Source: Phycisphaerae bacterium
GTDB lineage: Bacteria > Planctomycetota > Phycisphaerae > Sedimentisphaerales > UBA12454
Direction of reading: 5' to 3'
Length of the DNA: 10,103 bases
NCBI GenBank assembly: GCA_028712345.1
Contig: JAQTQF010000045.1
Location: forward strand, 1-10,103
Shown: piece by piece, positions 1 through 7,038 of the stretch
Numbering within the stretch: the first letter of the stretch is position 1
Layout: every line of letters starts with the position of its first letter
Translations under genes and position numbers: made by a program
The notes under the pieces: model-generated
What the model saw: only the letters and a program-made list of their open reading frames with translations
The model's database searches: none
What the model was told of the DNA's origin: nothing

Positions 1-1
1 C

Positions 2-925
2 GCTGTTGACGAGCCGACTATGTCGATGACATTCCGCGTCAACGACGGGCCGTTTGCGGGCCTCGACGGCAAATACCTCACCAGCAGGCAAATTGGTTTG
101 CGTCTCGAAAAGGAGCTTCAATCAAATGTTGCCCTGAGGGTCGAGCCCGGCAGAAGTACCGAAGAATTTAATGTTTCCGGCAGGGGACTTATGCACCTTG
201 GCATACTTTTGGAAAATATGAGGCGCGAAGGTTATGAAATTTGCGTCGGCAAACCGAATGTAATTCTGAAGGTAGTCGAAGGAAGAAGACATGAGCCGAT
301 AGAACTGCTTGCCATAGATTGTCCCAATGATTGTCAGGGCGCGGTGATGGGCCTTTTGGGCGACCGCCGAAGTGAGATACTAAAAATAGATTCCAAAAGC
401 GGAACAAGTGATTTTGTGCATATGGAATTTATTATTCCTTCTCGCGGCCTGTTCGGCCTGCACGCAAGAATGCTCAACGCTACCCAGGGCAGAGCGATTA
501 TGCACCATTCATTTGAAAGATACGATTTAATGAGAGGTGCAATCCCGCAGCGAAAGGCAGGCGTAATGATTGCAACCACTACCGGCCAGGTTACCGCTTA
601 CGCTCTCGATGCCTTGTACGACAGTGGTATATTCTTTGTCGAGCCGGGTGAGAAGGTTTATGACGGCCAGGTTGTCGGTGAGCACTGCAAGGAAAACGAC
701 ATCCCCGTAAATGTCGTCAAGTTAAAGCAGCTTTCCAATATGCGGACTTCAGGCAAAGATGACGCGGCCAAAGTAAGACCTGCCCGCATAATGAGCCTCG
801 AAATTGCGATGGAGTATATTCAGGAAGACGAGCTTGTCGAGATTTGCCCCGGTTCAATCCGCATCCGCAAGCGGTACTTAAAAGAAGAAGACAGACGCAG
901 ACAGGCTCGAAAAACAGCAGAATAG
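2..925 (+). CDS. typA: TypA/BipA ribosome-associated GTPase, C-terminal half (5' truncated by window edge)
   Basis: Translational GTPase of the EF-G/LepA superfamily that binds the ribosome and acts in subunit assembly and stress or cold adaptation. The frame is open from the first complete codon at position 2 (reads AVDEPTMSMTF), so the methionine at 20 is internal and the GTPase (G) domain lies outside the window. About 307 residues remain of a family norm near 600, covering the domain III/V regions and the TypA-specific C-terminal domain. Diagnostic stretches are DEPTMSMTFRVN, PFAGLDGKY, the EF-G domain V-like SRGLFGLHARMLNATQG, the segment QLSNMRTSGKD, and the ending ELVEICPGSIRIRKRYL followed by a basic tail. 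These match the family pattern over the whole length. No frameshift is seen. It ends with TAG 137 bp before the convergent GNAT stop codon. Its promoter and upstream neighbours are not visible. Confidence 0.96.
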   Translation, partial: AVDEPTMSMTFRVNDGPFAGLDGKYLTSRQIGLRLEKELQSNVALRVEPGRSTEEFNVSGRGLMHLGILLENMRREGYEICVGKPNVILKVVEGRRHEPIELLAIDCPNDCQGAVMGLLGDRRSEILKIDSKSGTSDFVHMEFIIPSRGLFGLHARMLNATQGRAIMHHSFERYDLMRGAIPQRKAGVMIATTTGQVTAYALDALYDSGIFFVEPGEKVYDGQVVGEHCKENDIPVNVVKLKQLSNMRTSGKDDAAKVRPARIMSLEIAMEYIQEDELVEICPGSIRIRKRYLKEEDRRRQARKTAE

Positions 926-967
926 AAGATTTCTAATGTCTAACCACTCAGTTTGACCGGCTTTTTG

Positions 968-1060
968 CTGTCATTCTGAGTTCGCCGAAGGCGGACGAAG
1001 AATCTTGTTTTTTTCTTTACCCAGACCCTTCGTCCGCCGAAGGCGGACTCAGAGTGACAG
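968..1060. repeat. Inverted pair of a short palindromic intergenic repeat; 33-bp arms, likely bidirectional terminator
   Basis: Left arm 968-1000 and right arm 1028-1060 are reverse complements apart from two G-U-compatible positions and the three-base loop of the core. Each arm starts CTGTCA(T/C)TCTGAGT, carries a core CCGCC-GAA-GGCGG that is itself a mini-hairpin (the left arm has TCGCC), and ends GGACGAAG. The left copy continues into AATCT and a T-rich run, and 27 bp separate the arms. It lies between the convergent stop codons of typA (925) and the GNAT gene (1062), so a transcript from either side would form a very stable hairpin. A further single copy occurs at 1578-1615 and another at 8185-8222. 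Function as a terminator is inference; the repeat structure is seen directly. Confidence 0.9.
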
Positions 1061-1061
1061 T

Positions 1062-1535
1062 TTATATTTGTCTGATATAAATTATTTTGTCGTCCCCGGG
1101 GGCGTAAAAATCCTTCAGAACAGCTTCTTTTTTGTAGCCGAGATTTTCATAAAACTTCTGCGTCGATAGATAGCGAGCCATTCCGGATGTTTCGACGACA
1201 ATCAATCGGCCGTTATCCTTTTTTATAAGCTCTGTTGCAAAATTCATCAGTTTTGTGCCGATTCCCCTGGCCTGACTGTTAGGGTCAACGACAATCCAAA
1301 AAATATCAAAAGTGCCGACCGTACAGGCCGTCGGGCCGAAACAAACCCATCCGATGGTCTTGTTGTTTTCAATCGCAGCATAAGAGCGATATTCGCCTTG
1401 GATGCCGCAAACGATAGAGTCGTCTAAAACTTCCTCTGCTATTATTATTTCTCCGGCGCGAAAGAATTTCGTATCCTTCAGCATTGTCATAATGGCGGGC
1501 TTGTCTTTTTTCTGAATAGGACGGATTGATATCAT
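1062..1535 (-). CDS. Stand-alone GNAT-family N-acetyltransferase
   Basis: A 157-residue single-domain GNAT, normal length for the fold. The acetyl-CoA pyrophosphate-binding motif A is at residues about 82-96 (VVDPNSQARGIGTKL, with Q88-x-R90-G91-x-G93). It is preceded by the beta4 strand GTFDIFWIVV and followed by the ETSG segment (115-118), a KFYENLGY motif B (127-134) and a conserved-looking DFYAPGDDKIIY end. The start is ATG at 1535, with only a weak AAGAA-like ribosome binding site. It is downstream of, and on the same strand as, the ATP-grasp/deacetylase/KamA operon, with a 175-bp gap made mostly of repeats. It may be read as the last operon gene or may have its own transcript. From memory, this GNAT type with GPT and DFYxxGDDK signatures is often found near D-Ala-D-Ala-ligase-like genes; I cannot check that here. 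The substrate is unknown; lysine, beta-lysine or a peptide amine would fit the neighbours. Confidence 0.85.
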   Translation of the reverse strand: MISIRPIQKKDKPAIMTMLKDTKFFRAGEIIIAEEVLDDSIVCGIQGEYRSYAAIENNKTIGWVCFGPTACTVGTFDIFWIVVDPNSQARGIGTKLMNFATELIKKDNGRLIVVETSGMARYLSTQKFYENLGYKKEAVLKDFYAPGDDKIIYIRQI

Positions 1536-1560
1536 AAATAATTCTTAATTCTTAAGGGTA

Positions 1561-1678
1561 TCTCTAAAAATATTACTTGTCATTCTGAGTCCGCCGAAGG
1601 CGGACGAAGAATCTCGTTTTTGAAACAATAATAGAGATTGATTCGTCGCTACGCTCCTCACAATGACATTTTTAGAGG
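1561..1678. repeat. Composite inverted-repeat element made from two related repeat families
   Basis: This stretch fills most of the gap between the stand-alone GNAT and the second ATP-grasp gene. Its ends are inverted: CTCTAAAAA at 1562-1570 and TTTTTAGAG at 1669-1677. Inside, a plus-oriented copy of repeat family A (1578-1615: TGTCATTCTGAG, core CCGCCGAAGGCGG, GACGAAGAATCTC) faces a minus-oriented copy of a second family B (1634-1669; on the minus strand TGTCATTGTGAG, GAGCGTAGCGAC, GAATCAATCTC). The two share first and last segments but have different cores, so the whole block can fold into one long hairpin. A 64-codon minus-strand open frame over it (1545-1739) is a by-product and is not called as a gene. 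Confidence 0.85.
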
Positions 1679-1710
1679 TTGCCTTAATTTTAAATTTTGG
1701 TTTTGAGTTT

Positions 1711-2709
1711 TCAATTTTCACTTTTAAGCTTTTCAGCATTCTTTAATAATATTTCCACAAACTTCCTGTAACCTATGCCCGCATAATCAACCGCCGCGGC
1801 AAAACCGGCATCAGGCGAAATATCGGGATTGGGATTAACTTCGAGAACATAAGGCTTTCCTTCCTCATCAAGGCGGAAGTCAACGCGCCCATAATCCCGG
1901 CAGTCTAAAACTTTCCATGATGCAAGTGCATACCGCTGGACTATTTCAGCGGTCTTTTTCGACAGCCGGGCGGGAAGAATGCGGGGCGTATTATTATATG
2001 CAAACGAATCGGTCTGCCATTTGGCCTTGTAGTCCACGATTTTGGGCTCCTCCGCGTCAAACGCGCCAAAATCAATCTCCGCTATCGCTAAAACTTCAGC
2101 TCTTCCGTTCCGCTCAATCACAGAAACATTCAGTTCTCGGCTGGGAATAAACTGCTCGACAATTGCCGGCTGGCCAAATTGCTTGTGAATCTTTTCAATC
2201 GCGGCGGACAATTTTTTACTGCCGGCCTGAACGATTGAATCAGCGTCAATGCCTTCGCTCGCGTCGGAAAAGGCAGGCTTGACGATATATTTGCCCGGCT
2301 TAAGAGTCTTTGCGTAAATTTTCTCTCCAATATCAACCGTCACCCCTGCCGGGACGGCAATGCCCGCATTTTTAAGAATTGCTTTTGTCTGCGTTTTATT
2401 CTGAGCAAGCAGCAGGGCGGCCGTATCGTTTCCCGTAAACCTTCGGCTAAAGCAGCGGCAAATGGCAGGGACGAAACAAGCGTCTTTAATATCGGCAGCC
2501 AGTTCTTCAACAAGGTTAAAGATTATTTTCTGCTTATTGTCCTTGAGGATTTTTGGCAACTGCTCAATCGCCTTGATGCTTTTAACGCGGTATTTTACTT
2601 TCAGCTCCGCCAGAGCCTTGCGGACGGCATTGACCTGTTCGAGTACGCCGGCATTGCTTTCGGCAAAGTCTGCGGACTTAAAATCGTTATATAAAATCAG
2701 GACGGCCAT
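1711..2709 (-). CDS. D-Ala-D-Ala-ligase-like ATP-grasp enzyme 2 (divergent)
   Basis: A 332-residue ATP-grasp ligase of the D-alanine-D-alanine ligase superfamily; such enzymes activate a carboxylate as acyl-phosphate and join it to an amine. Visible parts: N-terminal alpha/beta domain (1-95) with IIFNLVEEL at 62-70 in place of the Ddl motif near the substrate site; ATP-binding lysine in YIVKPAFSDASEGID (K144, glycine loop 148-154); adenine-side VEQF (184-187); and the metal-binding end GRVDFRL (274-280) and LEVNPNPDISPD (289-300, E290 and N292). The ending PNPDISPD replaces the TLPG-type ending of true Ddl, arguing against D-Ala-D-Ala as product. Start ATG at 2709 is one base after the TAG of the upstream ATP-grasp gene, so it is translationally coupled. 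Stop is TGA at 1711. Substrates are unknown; a beta-lysine or lysine conjugate is a guess from context. Confidence 0.88.
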   Translation of the reverse strand: MAVLILYNDFKSADFAESNAGVLEQVNAVRKALAELKVKYRVKSIKAIEQLPKILKDNKQKIIFNLVEELAADIKDACFVPAICRCFSRRFTGNDTAALLLAQNKTQTKAILKNAGIAVPAGVTVDIGEKIYAKTLKPGKYIVKPAFSDASEGIDADSIVQAGSKKLSAAIEKIHKQFGQPAIVEQFIPSRELNVSVIERNGRAEVLAIAEIDFGAFDAEEPKIVDYKAKWQTDSFAYNNTPRILPARLSKKTAEIVQRYALASWKVLDCRDYGRVDFRLDEEGKPYVLEVNPNPDISPDAGFAAAVDYAGIGYRKFVEILLKNAEKLKSEN

Positions 2710-2710
2710 T

Positions 2711-3721
2711 CTAAACCCCGGCTGCCCCCGCCAAAACGGGAATCGCAGGCAGCCTTTTTACGGCGCTGTTGATTATCGACCCGATTAATTCCTTATAGCT
2801 CATACCCTGCTGGGTCGCAATCATCGGCAAATCGGAATGCGCCGGATGAAGGCCGGGTAGCGGGTTTATTTCTATGAAACAGGGTCTGCCCTCTGCGTCG
2901 CAGCGAATATCAACCCGTCCGGTATCCCTGCATTGTAAAACCCTGTACGATTCAAGGGCAAGAGCGGTAATTTTATCCGCCAGCGGTTTTTCATTAAAAG
3001 GAATATAGTCGATAAGCTGTTCGCATCGTTCTTTGGCGTCGTAAGAATAGATATTGCCGTCGCTTTGCTTTCGCATCTTTATTTCCATCGTGCCGAGCAC
3101 ATAAGCGTCTTTTCCGCTGCCGAGTATCGCGGTGGTAAATTCTCTGCCGCAAAGAAACTCTTCAACTAAAACAGGCTGACGGAATTTTTCCAGTAATTGT
3201 TCACAGATTATTCTTAACTGTTCCGGATTTTCTATCCTGCTGTTTCCGTCTATTCCTTTTCCCGTCCCCTCGGCCAGCGGTTTTGCGAAAAGCGGATACT
3301 TCAAAGAAACACCAGCTATATCCTTTGCCGATTCGACAACCGCAAATTTTGGTGTTGCCAATCCTGCCGACAGCAAAACCCGCTTTGTCATCGCCTTGTC
3401 CAGTGTCATAGCGCAAACCAGCGGGTCGGACATTGTATATGGTATTTTATACGCTTCAAGAATCGCCGGAACCTGTGCCTCCCGGCTTCTGCCGGCCAGT
3501 CCCTCGGCGATATTAAAGACCAAATCCCATTTTCCGCCCGCAGCTAATCTTTGGCACAGCGAAAACACATTGCCGATTCGCACGGTCTTATAGCCGAGGC
3601 TTTTTATGGTATCTTCTATCGCCGAGATAGTCTCTTCCGAATCGAACTCGGCAATATCCTCCTCGCCGTAGCCTAATTTCGCATAATCGCTTCTCAGGTC
3701 ATAAGTCAGACCTATAATCAT
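2711..3721 (-). CDS. D-Ala-D-Ala-ligase-like ATP-grasp enzyme 1
   Basis: A 336-residue ATP-grasp ligase of the same superfamily as its downstream neighbour but clearly not a recent duplicate. Visible parts: N-terminal domain starting MIIGLTYDLRSDY, then LVFNIAEG (67-74) where Ddl has its FNxxHG-type motif; SREAQVPAILEAYKIPYT (79-96); the LDKAMTKRVL helix (107-116); ATP lysine K147 in LFAKPLAEGTGKGID; VEEF (186-189); GRVDIR (268-273); and IEINPLPGLHPAHSDLP (283-299), where E284 and N286 should bind magnesium. The ending is closer to true Ddl (NxLPG) than the second copy. The start ATG (3719-3721) overlaps the TGA of the acetyltransferase-deacetylase gene as ATGA, and AAGGGA lies about 9 bases upstream inside that gene. 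The substrates cannot be read from sequence. A housekeeping Ddl role is unlikely, given the pair of copies and the KamA/deacetylase context. Confidence 0.9.
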   Translation of the reverse strand: MIIGLTYDLRSDYAKLGYGEEDIAEFDSEETISAIEDTIKSLGYKTVRIGNVFSLCQRLAAGGKWDLVFNIAEGLAGRSREAQVPAILEAYKIPYTMSDPLVCAMTLDKAMTKRVLLSAGLATPKFAVVESAKDIAGVSLKYPLFAKPLAEGTGKGIDGNSRIENPEQLRIICEQLLEKFRQPVLVEEFLCGREFTTAILGSGKDAYVLGTMEIKMRKQSDGNIYSYDAKERCEQLIDYIPFNEKPLADKITALALESYRVLQCRDTGRVDIRCDAEGRPCFIEINPLPGLHPAHSDLPMIATQQGMSYKELIGSIINSAVKRLPAIPVLAGAAGV

Positions 3722-5466
3722 TTTTTGATTTCCCTTAATTCAATCTTGAAGGATTCTGCAATGCCGTTGAAAAATGCCGTACATCCGGCCCTGAGGTTCT
3801 TTAGGCTGTAGCCGCCTTCCTGAACTATCAATGTCGGCAGACGCATTTGGCCGATTTGTCCGCCGATTTTCCGCAGCGAACCTGCCGTAAGTCCGAATGT
3901 TCCGGTTGGGTCTCCTTTCATCGTATCAAAACCCAGAGAAACGACAAGGAATGTCGGCTGAAACTTTTCGATAATCCTTATAGCCTTTTCGAGCGTCTGC
4001 AGATAGAGCGGCTCGGAGGCATTTTCCGGCAATGGGAAATTATAGTTAAATCCCAATCCTGCTCCGGCTCCTTTCTCGTCCGCAAATCCGCTGAAATACG
4101 GATAGGCAAAATTAGGATGTCCATGAATGCTGACCGTAAGCACATCATTTCGGTCGTAGAAAATATTTTGAGTCCCGTTGCCGTGATGAAAATCTATGTC
4201 GAGCGTTGCTGTCTTGCCGGTCTTGCTGAACAACTCCGCTGCGATTGCGGCGTTATTAAAATAGCAAAATCCTCCGAAAGACCGTTTTTCAGCGTGATGG
4301 CCGGGCGGCCTGCAGAGGGCATAAACAGTTCTTCTGCCCTTTAGCGTCTCTTCTGCGCCGCTAAGCGCAATATCTGCGGCCTGGCTGGCGGCCTGATAGG
4401 CGTTTTTGCTCAGCGGGGTAAAAGTGTCGATGCAGTAATAGCCGGCGCGAACGGCCAATTCTTTGGGTTTTCGTTCCGGCCTTCGAATGGGAAATACATA
4501 AGGATATACCGACTGGCTCTCTGGAATGTTTGTGCAGACGGTTCTGAGGTAATTGACAAAATCTTTATCGTGTACAGCCTTGATATAGCTTTCGCCGAAA
4601 TGCTTTAACGGCACCGAATCGAACAGTCCGGCAGCTTCGGCAGCCTTTCGCAGTACGCCGACCCTTGCCGGCCTTTCAACATAGCCTTTGTCTCTTACAT
4701 GATGCAATTCGTGTCTGGCGCCGAAAATAAGAGCAAAATGTTTCTGCATCGAAGCTGCTTTTGCAGGCGGTGAAAAATCCGGCTTTATATATTTGGGTTC
4801 TCTGACTCTTACCGGCTCGTCAATAATCGATTCGACCACCCGTTCGATATAGTCCTGATTTACCAAATGACTGTACTTGCGTTTTAGAATCAGCCTTACC
4901 GCTGCCCGGCAGTCGGATCGCCCAAGAGGTTTTCCTTTCCCCAAATCGTCGAACATTAAATAGGGAGCAGGGTCGCCGCCTATGGGCGTTTCAAATTCCG
5001 TACCTGTAATCGGTCTGATGCCGTACTGCTCATAGAATTTAAATCTAAGCTGGTTTTCCTTCAGCAGTTGAGGGTCTTTCACGATATTGGGGTCATCCGG
5101 CAGGACTTCCATATAGAGTCCCCGGCTGCCGCTTTCTTTTAAATAGTCCCGCACCGCTTCGAACAGTGCGCTTCCTATGCCGCCGCCGCGAATATCTTTG
5201 CGGATTGCGATAAAATCAAGAAGGCTGCTGTTGATTTCAGGAAAGTGCAGTACCAGTGCAAAACCGGTTACATTGCCCGAAGCTCTTTGGCTTATGAAAA
5301 TTTTGCTTGTGTAGCCGTACTTGAAAGGATTATCGAGCATATCCGGGATTTTATCCGCATATTTCGCAACTGCCGCGAAATTCTTACGAAAAATCTCCTG
5401 AACCTGTTTTAGACAGTCTTTGTCCAAAGGCAGAATCGAATTGTAAATCAGCCTGATTCTAATCAC
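3718..5466 (-). CDS. GNAT acetyltransferase fused to acetylpolyamine-amidohydrolase/HDAC-family deacetylase
   Basis: A 582-residue two-domain protein. Residues about 1-170 are a GNAT domain, with acetyl-CoA loop IRKDIRGGGIGSALFEA (88-104; R93-G-x-G96-x-G98) and FKFYEQYGI (143-150) as motif B. A linker or helical segment runs about 175-240. Residues 241-575 are a class II-like zinc deacetylase: RPPGHHAE (H390/H391 dyad), GGFCYFNNAAIAA (398-410), LDIDFHHGNGTQ (zinc ligands D425 and H427), SLGFDT (third ligand D514) and QEGGY (catalytic Y553). The pattern matches bacterial acetylpolyamine amidohydrolase rather than histone-type enzymes. All catalytic residues are present, so both opposing activities look intact. 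The start is GTG at 5466 with GGGAG about 10 bases upstream. It lies 36 bp after kamA and overlaps the next gene by 4 bp. Small amine substrates such as lysine, beta-lysine or their peptides are inferred from KamA next door. Confidence 0.92.
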   Translation of the reverse strand: MIRIRLIYNSILPLDKDCLKQVQEIFRKNFAAVAKYADKIPDMLDNPFKYGYTSKIFISQRASGNVTGFALVLHFPEINSSLLDFIAIRKDIRGGGIGSALFEAVRDYLKESGSRGLYMEVLPDDPNIVKDPQLLKENQLRFKFYEQYGIRPITGTEFETPIGGDPAPYLMFDDLGKGKPLGRSDCRAAVRLILKRKYSHLVNQDYIERVVESIIDEPVRVREPKYIKPDFSPPAKAASMQKHFALIFGARHELHHVRDKGYVERPARVGVLRKAAEAAGLFDSVPLKHFGESYIKAVHDKDFVNYLRTVCTNIPESQSVYPYVFPIRRPERKPKELAVRAGYYCIDTFTPLSKNAYQAASQAADIALSGAEETLKGRRTVYALCRPPGHHAEKRSFGGFCYFNNAAIAAELFSKTGKTATLDIDFHHGNGTQNIFYDRNDVLTVSIHGHPNFAYPYFSGFADEKGAGAGLGFNYNFPLPENASEPLYLQTLEKAIRIIEKFQPTFLVVSLGFDTMKGDPTGTFGLTAGSLRKIGGQIGQMRLPTLIVQEGGYSLKNLRAGCTAFFNGIAESFKIELREIKK

Positions 5467-5502
5467 CGATTAGCGTCTCCCTGAGTTCTTTTGCAATCAT
5501 AC

Positions 5503-6858
5503 TTAGAAATTGAACTCTTCCTGAACCATTGAGGTATTCTTTTTCCTGACGATTGTTTTTCGTCTTTGATGCCGTTTGGTGTTTTCAGGCACAATGACCG
5601 AACTTCTGCCGCTCGCCAAATCCCAGACGGATTTAACGGCGGTTTCGCCTGCCGGTATTTCCATCGGCCTCTCCGCACAGGACGGTTCAGGATAATTGAC
5701 CATCATACCCTCGAAATTTCTCAGTACGGTATGCGTAGGGCTCATCGAGACGATATAATTCGGCAGAACGGGGATTTTCCCTCCGCCGTGCGGCGCATCG
5801 ACGACGAATGTCGGAATAGCAATCCCGCTCAATCGCCCGCGAAGATATTCCATTATCTCTATACCCCTGCTCAATGGCGTTCTGAAATGCTCAACGCCCT
5901 TTACAAGGTCGCACTGGAACAGATAGTAAGGCCTAACCCGCATCCTTATCAGCCCTCTGCAAAGCTGTTCAAAGGTCTGCGGATTGTCGTTAATCCCTTT
6001 CAGCAGAACGGATTGGTTGCCAAGCGGAATTCCCGCATCGGCAAGCTTTGTACAGGCCGCCGCCGCCTGGGCGGTAAGCTCATTAGGATGGTTAAAATGG
6101 GTGTTTATCCAAATCGGGTGATATTTCTTCAGCATACTTACAAGCTCATCGGTAATCCTCTGCGGCAGAACTACCGGCGTTCTTGTGCCGATTCGGATAA
6201 CCTGAACGCTTGGTATGCTCCGCAGAGCGATTAAAACCCTCTCGATAGCCTCGGTGTTCATCGTCAAAGGGTCGCCGCCGGAGATAATCACATCGTGAAT
6301 ATCCGGATGCGTTAAGAGGTATTCGTGTACCTGTCGGAGTCTTTGCTGTGAAATTGTGCTCTCCGTCGTACCGGCAACCCTTTTCCTTGTACAGTGCCGG
6401 CAGTACATCGAACAGGTAGTCGTCGCGATTATTAAAGCCCGGTCGGGATAGCGGTGAACAAGGCCCGGAACGGGCATATCTTCATTTTCTTCCAGCGGGT
6501 CTTCGCTCAGACAGGCTGTCTCAGCCAATTCTCTGACCTGCGGTATACTCATCGCGAAAATCGGGTCGGATATGTCAAGCTTGCGAATTAAAGAAGCATA
6601 ATAGGGCGTAATTGCCATAGGGTACTTCTTTATAACGGTGGGAAGAAAATCGTTGTTTTTGAGGTTTGGAAACAGCTCGTAAAGACCAGCCAAATCCCGA
6701 ATGCGATTAGCTATCTGCCATTTCCAGTCATTCCAGATATTGTTGTTTTTATGGCCGATTAGGCCAGGCTCGTCAGAGTCAGAGACATTTTGACACTTAG
6801 CGGGCGGAGGCTCGTCCGCCTTTTCTGCGCTTTCGGGCAGATGACAAAGTTCATACAT
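5503..6858 (-). CDS. kamA: Lysine 2,3-aminomutase (radical SAM, PLP)
   Basis: Converts L-lysine to L-beta-lysine using S-adenosylmethionine, a [4Fe-4S] cluster and pyridoxal phosphate. The 451-residue protein has the radical SAM cysteines C149-xxx-C153-xx-C156 (CSMYCRHC), preceded by the family segment MPVPGLVHRYPDRALI (128-143). Further family segments are ISGGDPL (192-198), INTHFNHPNE (251-260), and NQSVLLKGINDN (281-292). D317 (QCDLVKG) and D354 (VVDAPHGGGK), which in characterised lysine 2,3-aminomutases hold the substrate epsilon-amine, are both present, as is the PLP lysine K361. With these residues and this length, true lysine aminomutase fits better than the shorter EF-P enzyme EpmB. 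About 35 N-terminal residues and a basic C-terminal tail (around 425-450) are extra. Start ATG 6858 has AAGGA 8 bases upstream. It is the first gene of the operon with the deacetylase and ATP-grasp genes. Confidence 0.93.
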   Translation of the reverse strand: MYELCHLPESAEKADEPPPAKCQNVSDSDEPGLIGHKNNNIWNDWKWQIANRIRDLAGLYELFPNLKNNDFLPTVIKKYPMAITPYYASLIRKLDISDPIFAMSIPQVRELAETACLSEDPLEENEDMPVPGLVHRYPDRALIIATTTCSMYCRHCTRKRVAGTTESTISQQRLRQVHEYLLTHPDIHDVIISGGDPLTMNTEAIERVLIALRSIPSVQVIRIGTRTPVVLPQRITDELVSMLKKYHPIWINTHFNHPNELTAQAAAACTKLADAGIPLGNQSVLLKGINDNPQTFEQLCRGLIRMRVRPYYLFQCDLVKGVEHFRTPLSRGIEIMEYLRGRLSGIAIPTFVVDAPHGGGKIPVLPNYIVSMSPTHTVLRNFEGMMVNYPEPSCAERPMEIPAGETAVKSVWDLASGRSSVIVPENTKRHQRRKTIVRKKNTSMVQEEFNF

Positions 6859-7038
6859 ACACCATTTCCTTAAAAAAGATTAAATTGAGTACCCGATGGG
6901 CGGGGGAACTACGCTTCTTAAATGCTCATCTTTACCGGAATTAATTGCTGTGCACATTCAATCGGCGCCAAAGCATCTATGACCAGCCAGCCGGTCAACA
7001 AAACCGGCTTTCAGCAATGTGGTCTTCATAAGACAGAG
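6859..7038 (-). promoter_or_regulatory. kamA 5' leader with stem-loop; no recognised riboswitch
   Basis: If transcription starts near 7032, the kamA operon has an untranslated leader of about 170 nt. It contains a perfect 7-bp inverted repeat, AGCCGGT (6989-6995) and ACCGGCT (7003-7009), and a weaker GC-rich hairpin near 6890-6906 (CCCG/CGGG). A five-codon frame (ATG GTG TAT GTA TGA) overlaps the kamA start. I looked for the lysine riboswitch pattern and did not recognise it. No gene is supported in the 405-bp space 6859-7263. Confidence 0.3.

Noticed and set aside
968..1060. CRISPR array
   Set aside because: Only two inverted copies with a palindromic core; no regular spacers and no cas genes.
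1545..1739. 64-codon minus-strand open frame between the GNAT and ATP-grasp genes
   Set aside because: It consists mostly of the two palindromic repeats and has no domain or ribosome binding site support.
3847..4344. 165-codon plus-strand open frame inside the deacetylase gene
   Set aside because: Antisense to the catalytic deacetylase domain; no family features.
5463..5678. 71-codon minus-strand frame bridging kamA and the fusion gene
   Set aside because: Overlaps the kamA 3' end in another frame; the composition is rich in basic and Trp residues, as in shadow frames.
5566..6234. 222-codon plus-strand open frame inside kamA
   Set aside because: Antisense to the conserved core of KamA; composition is that of a shadow frame and no domain is recognisable.
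6859..7038. Possible lysine riboswitch before kamA
   Set aside because: The conserved L-box core words were not found; only simple hairpins are present.
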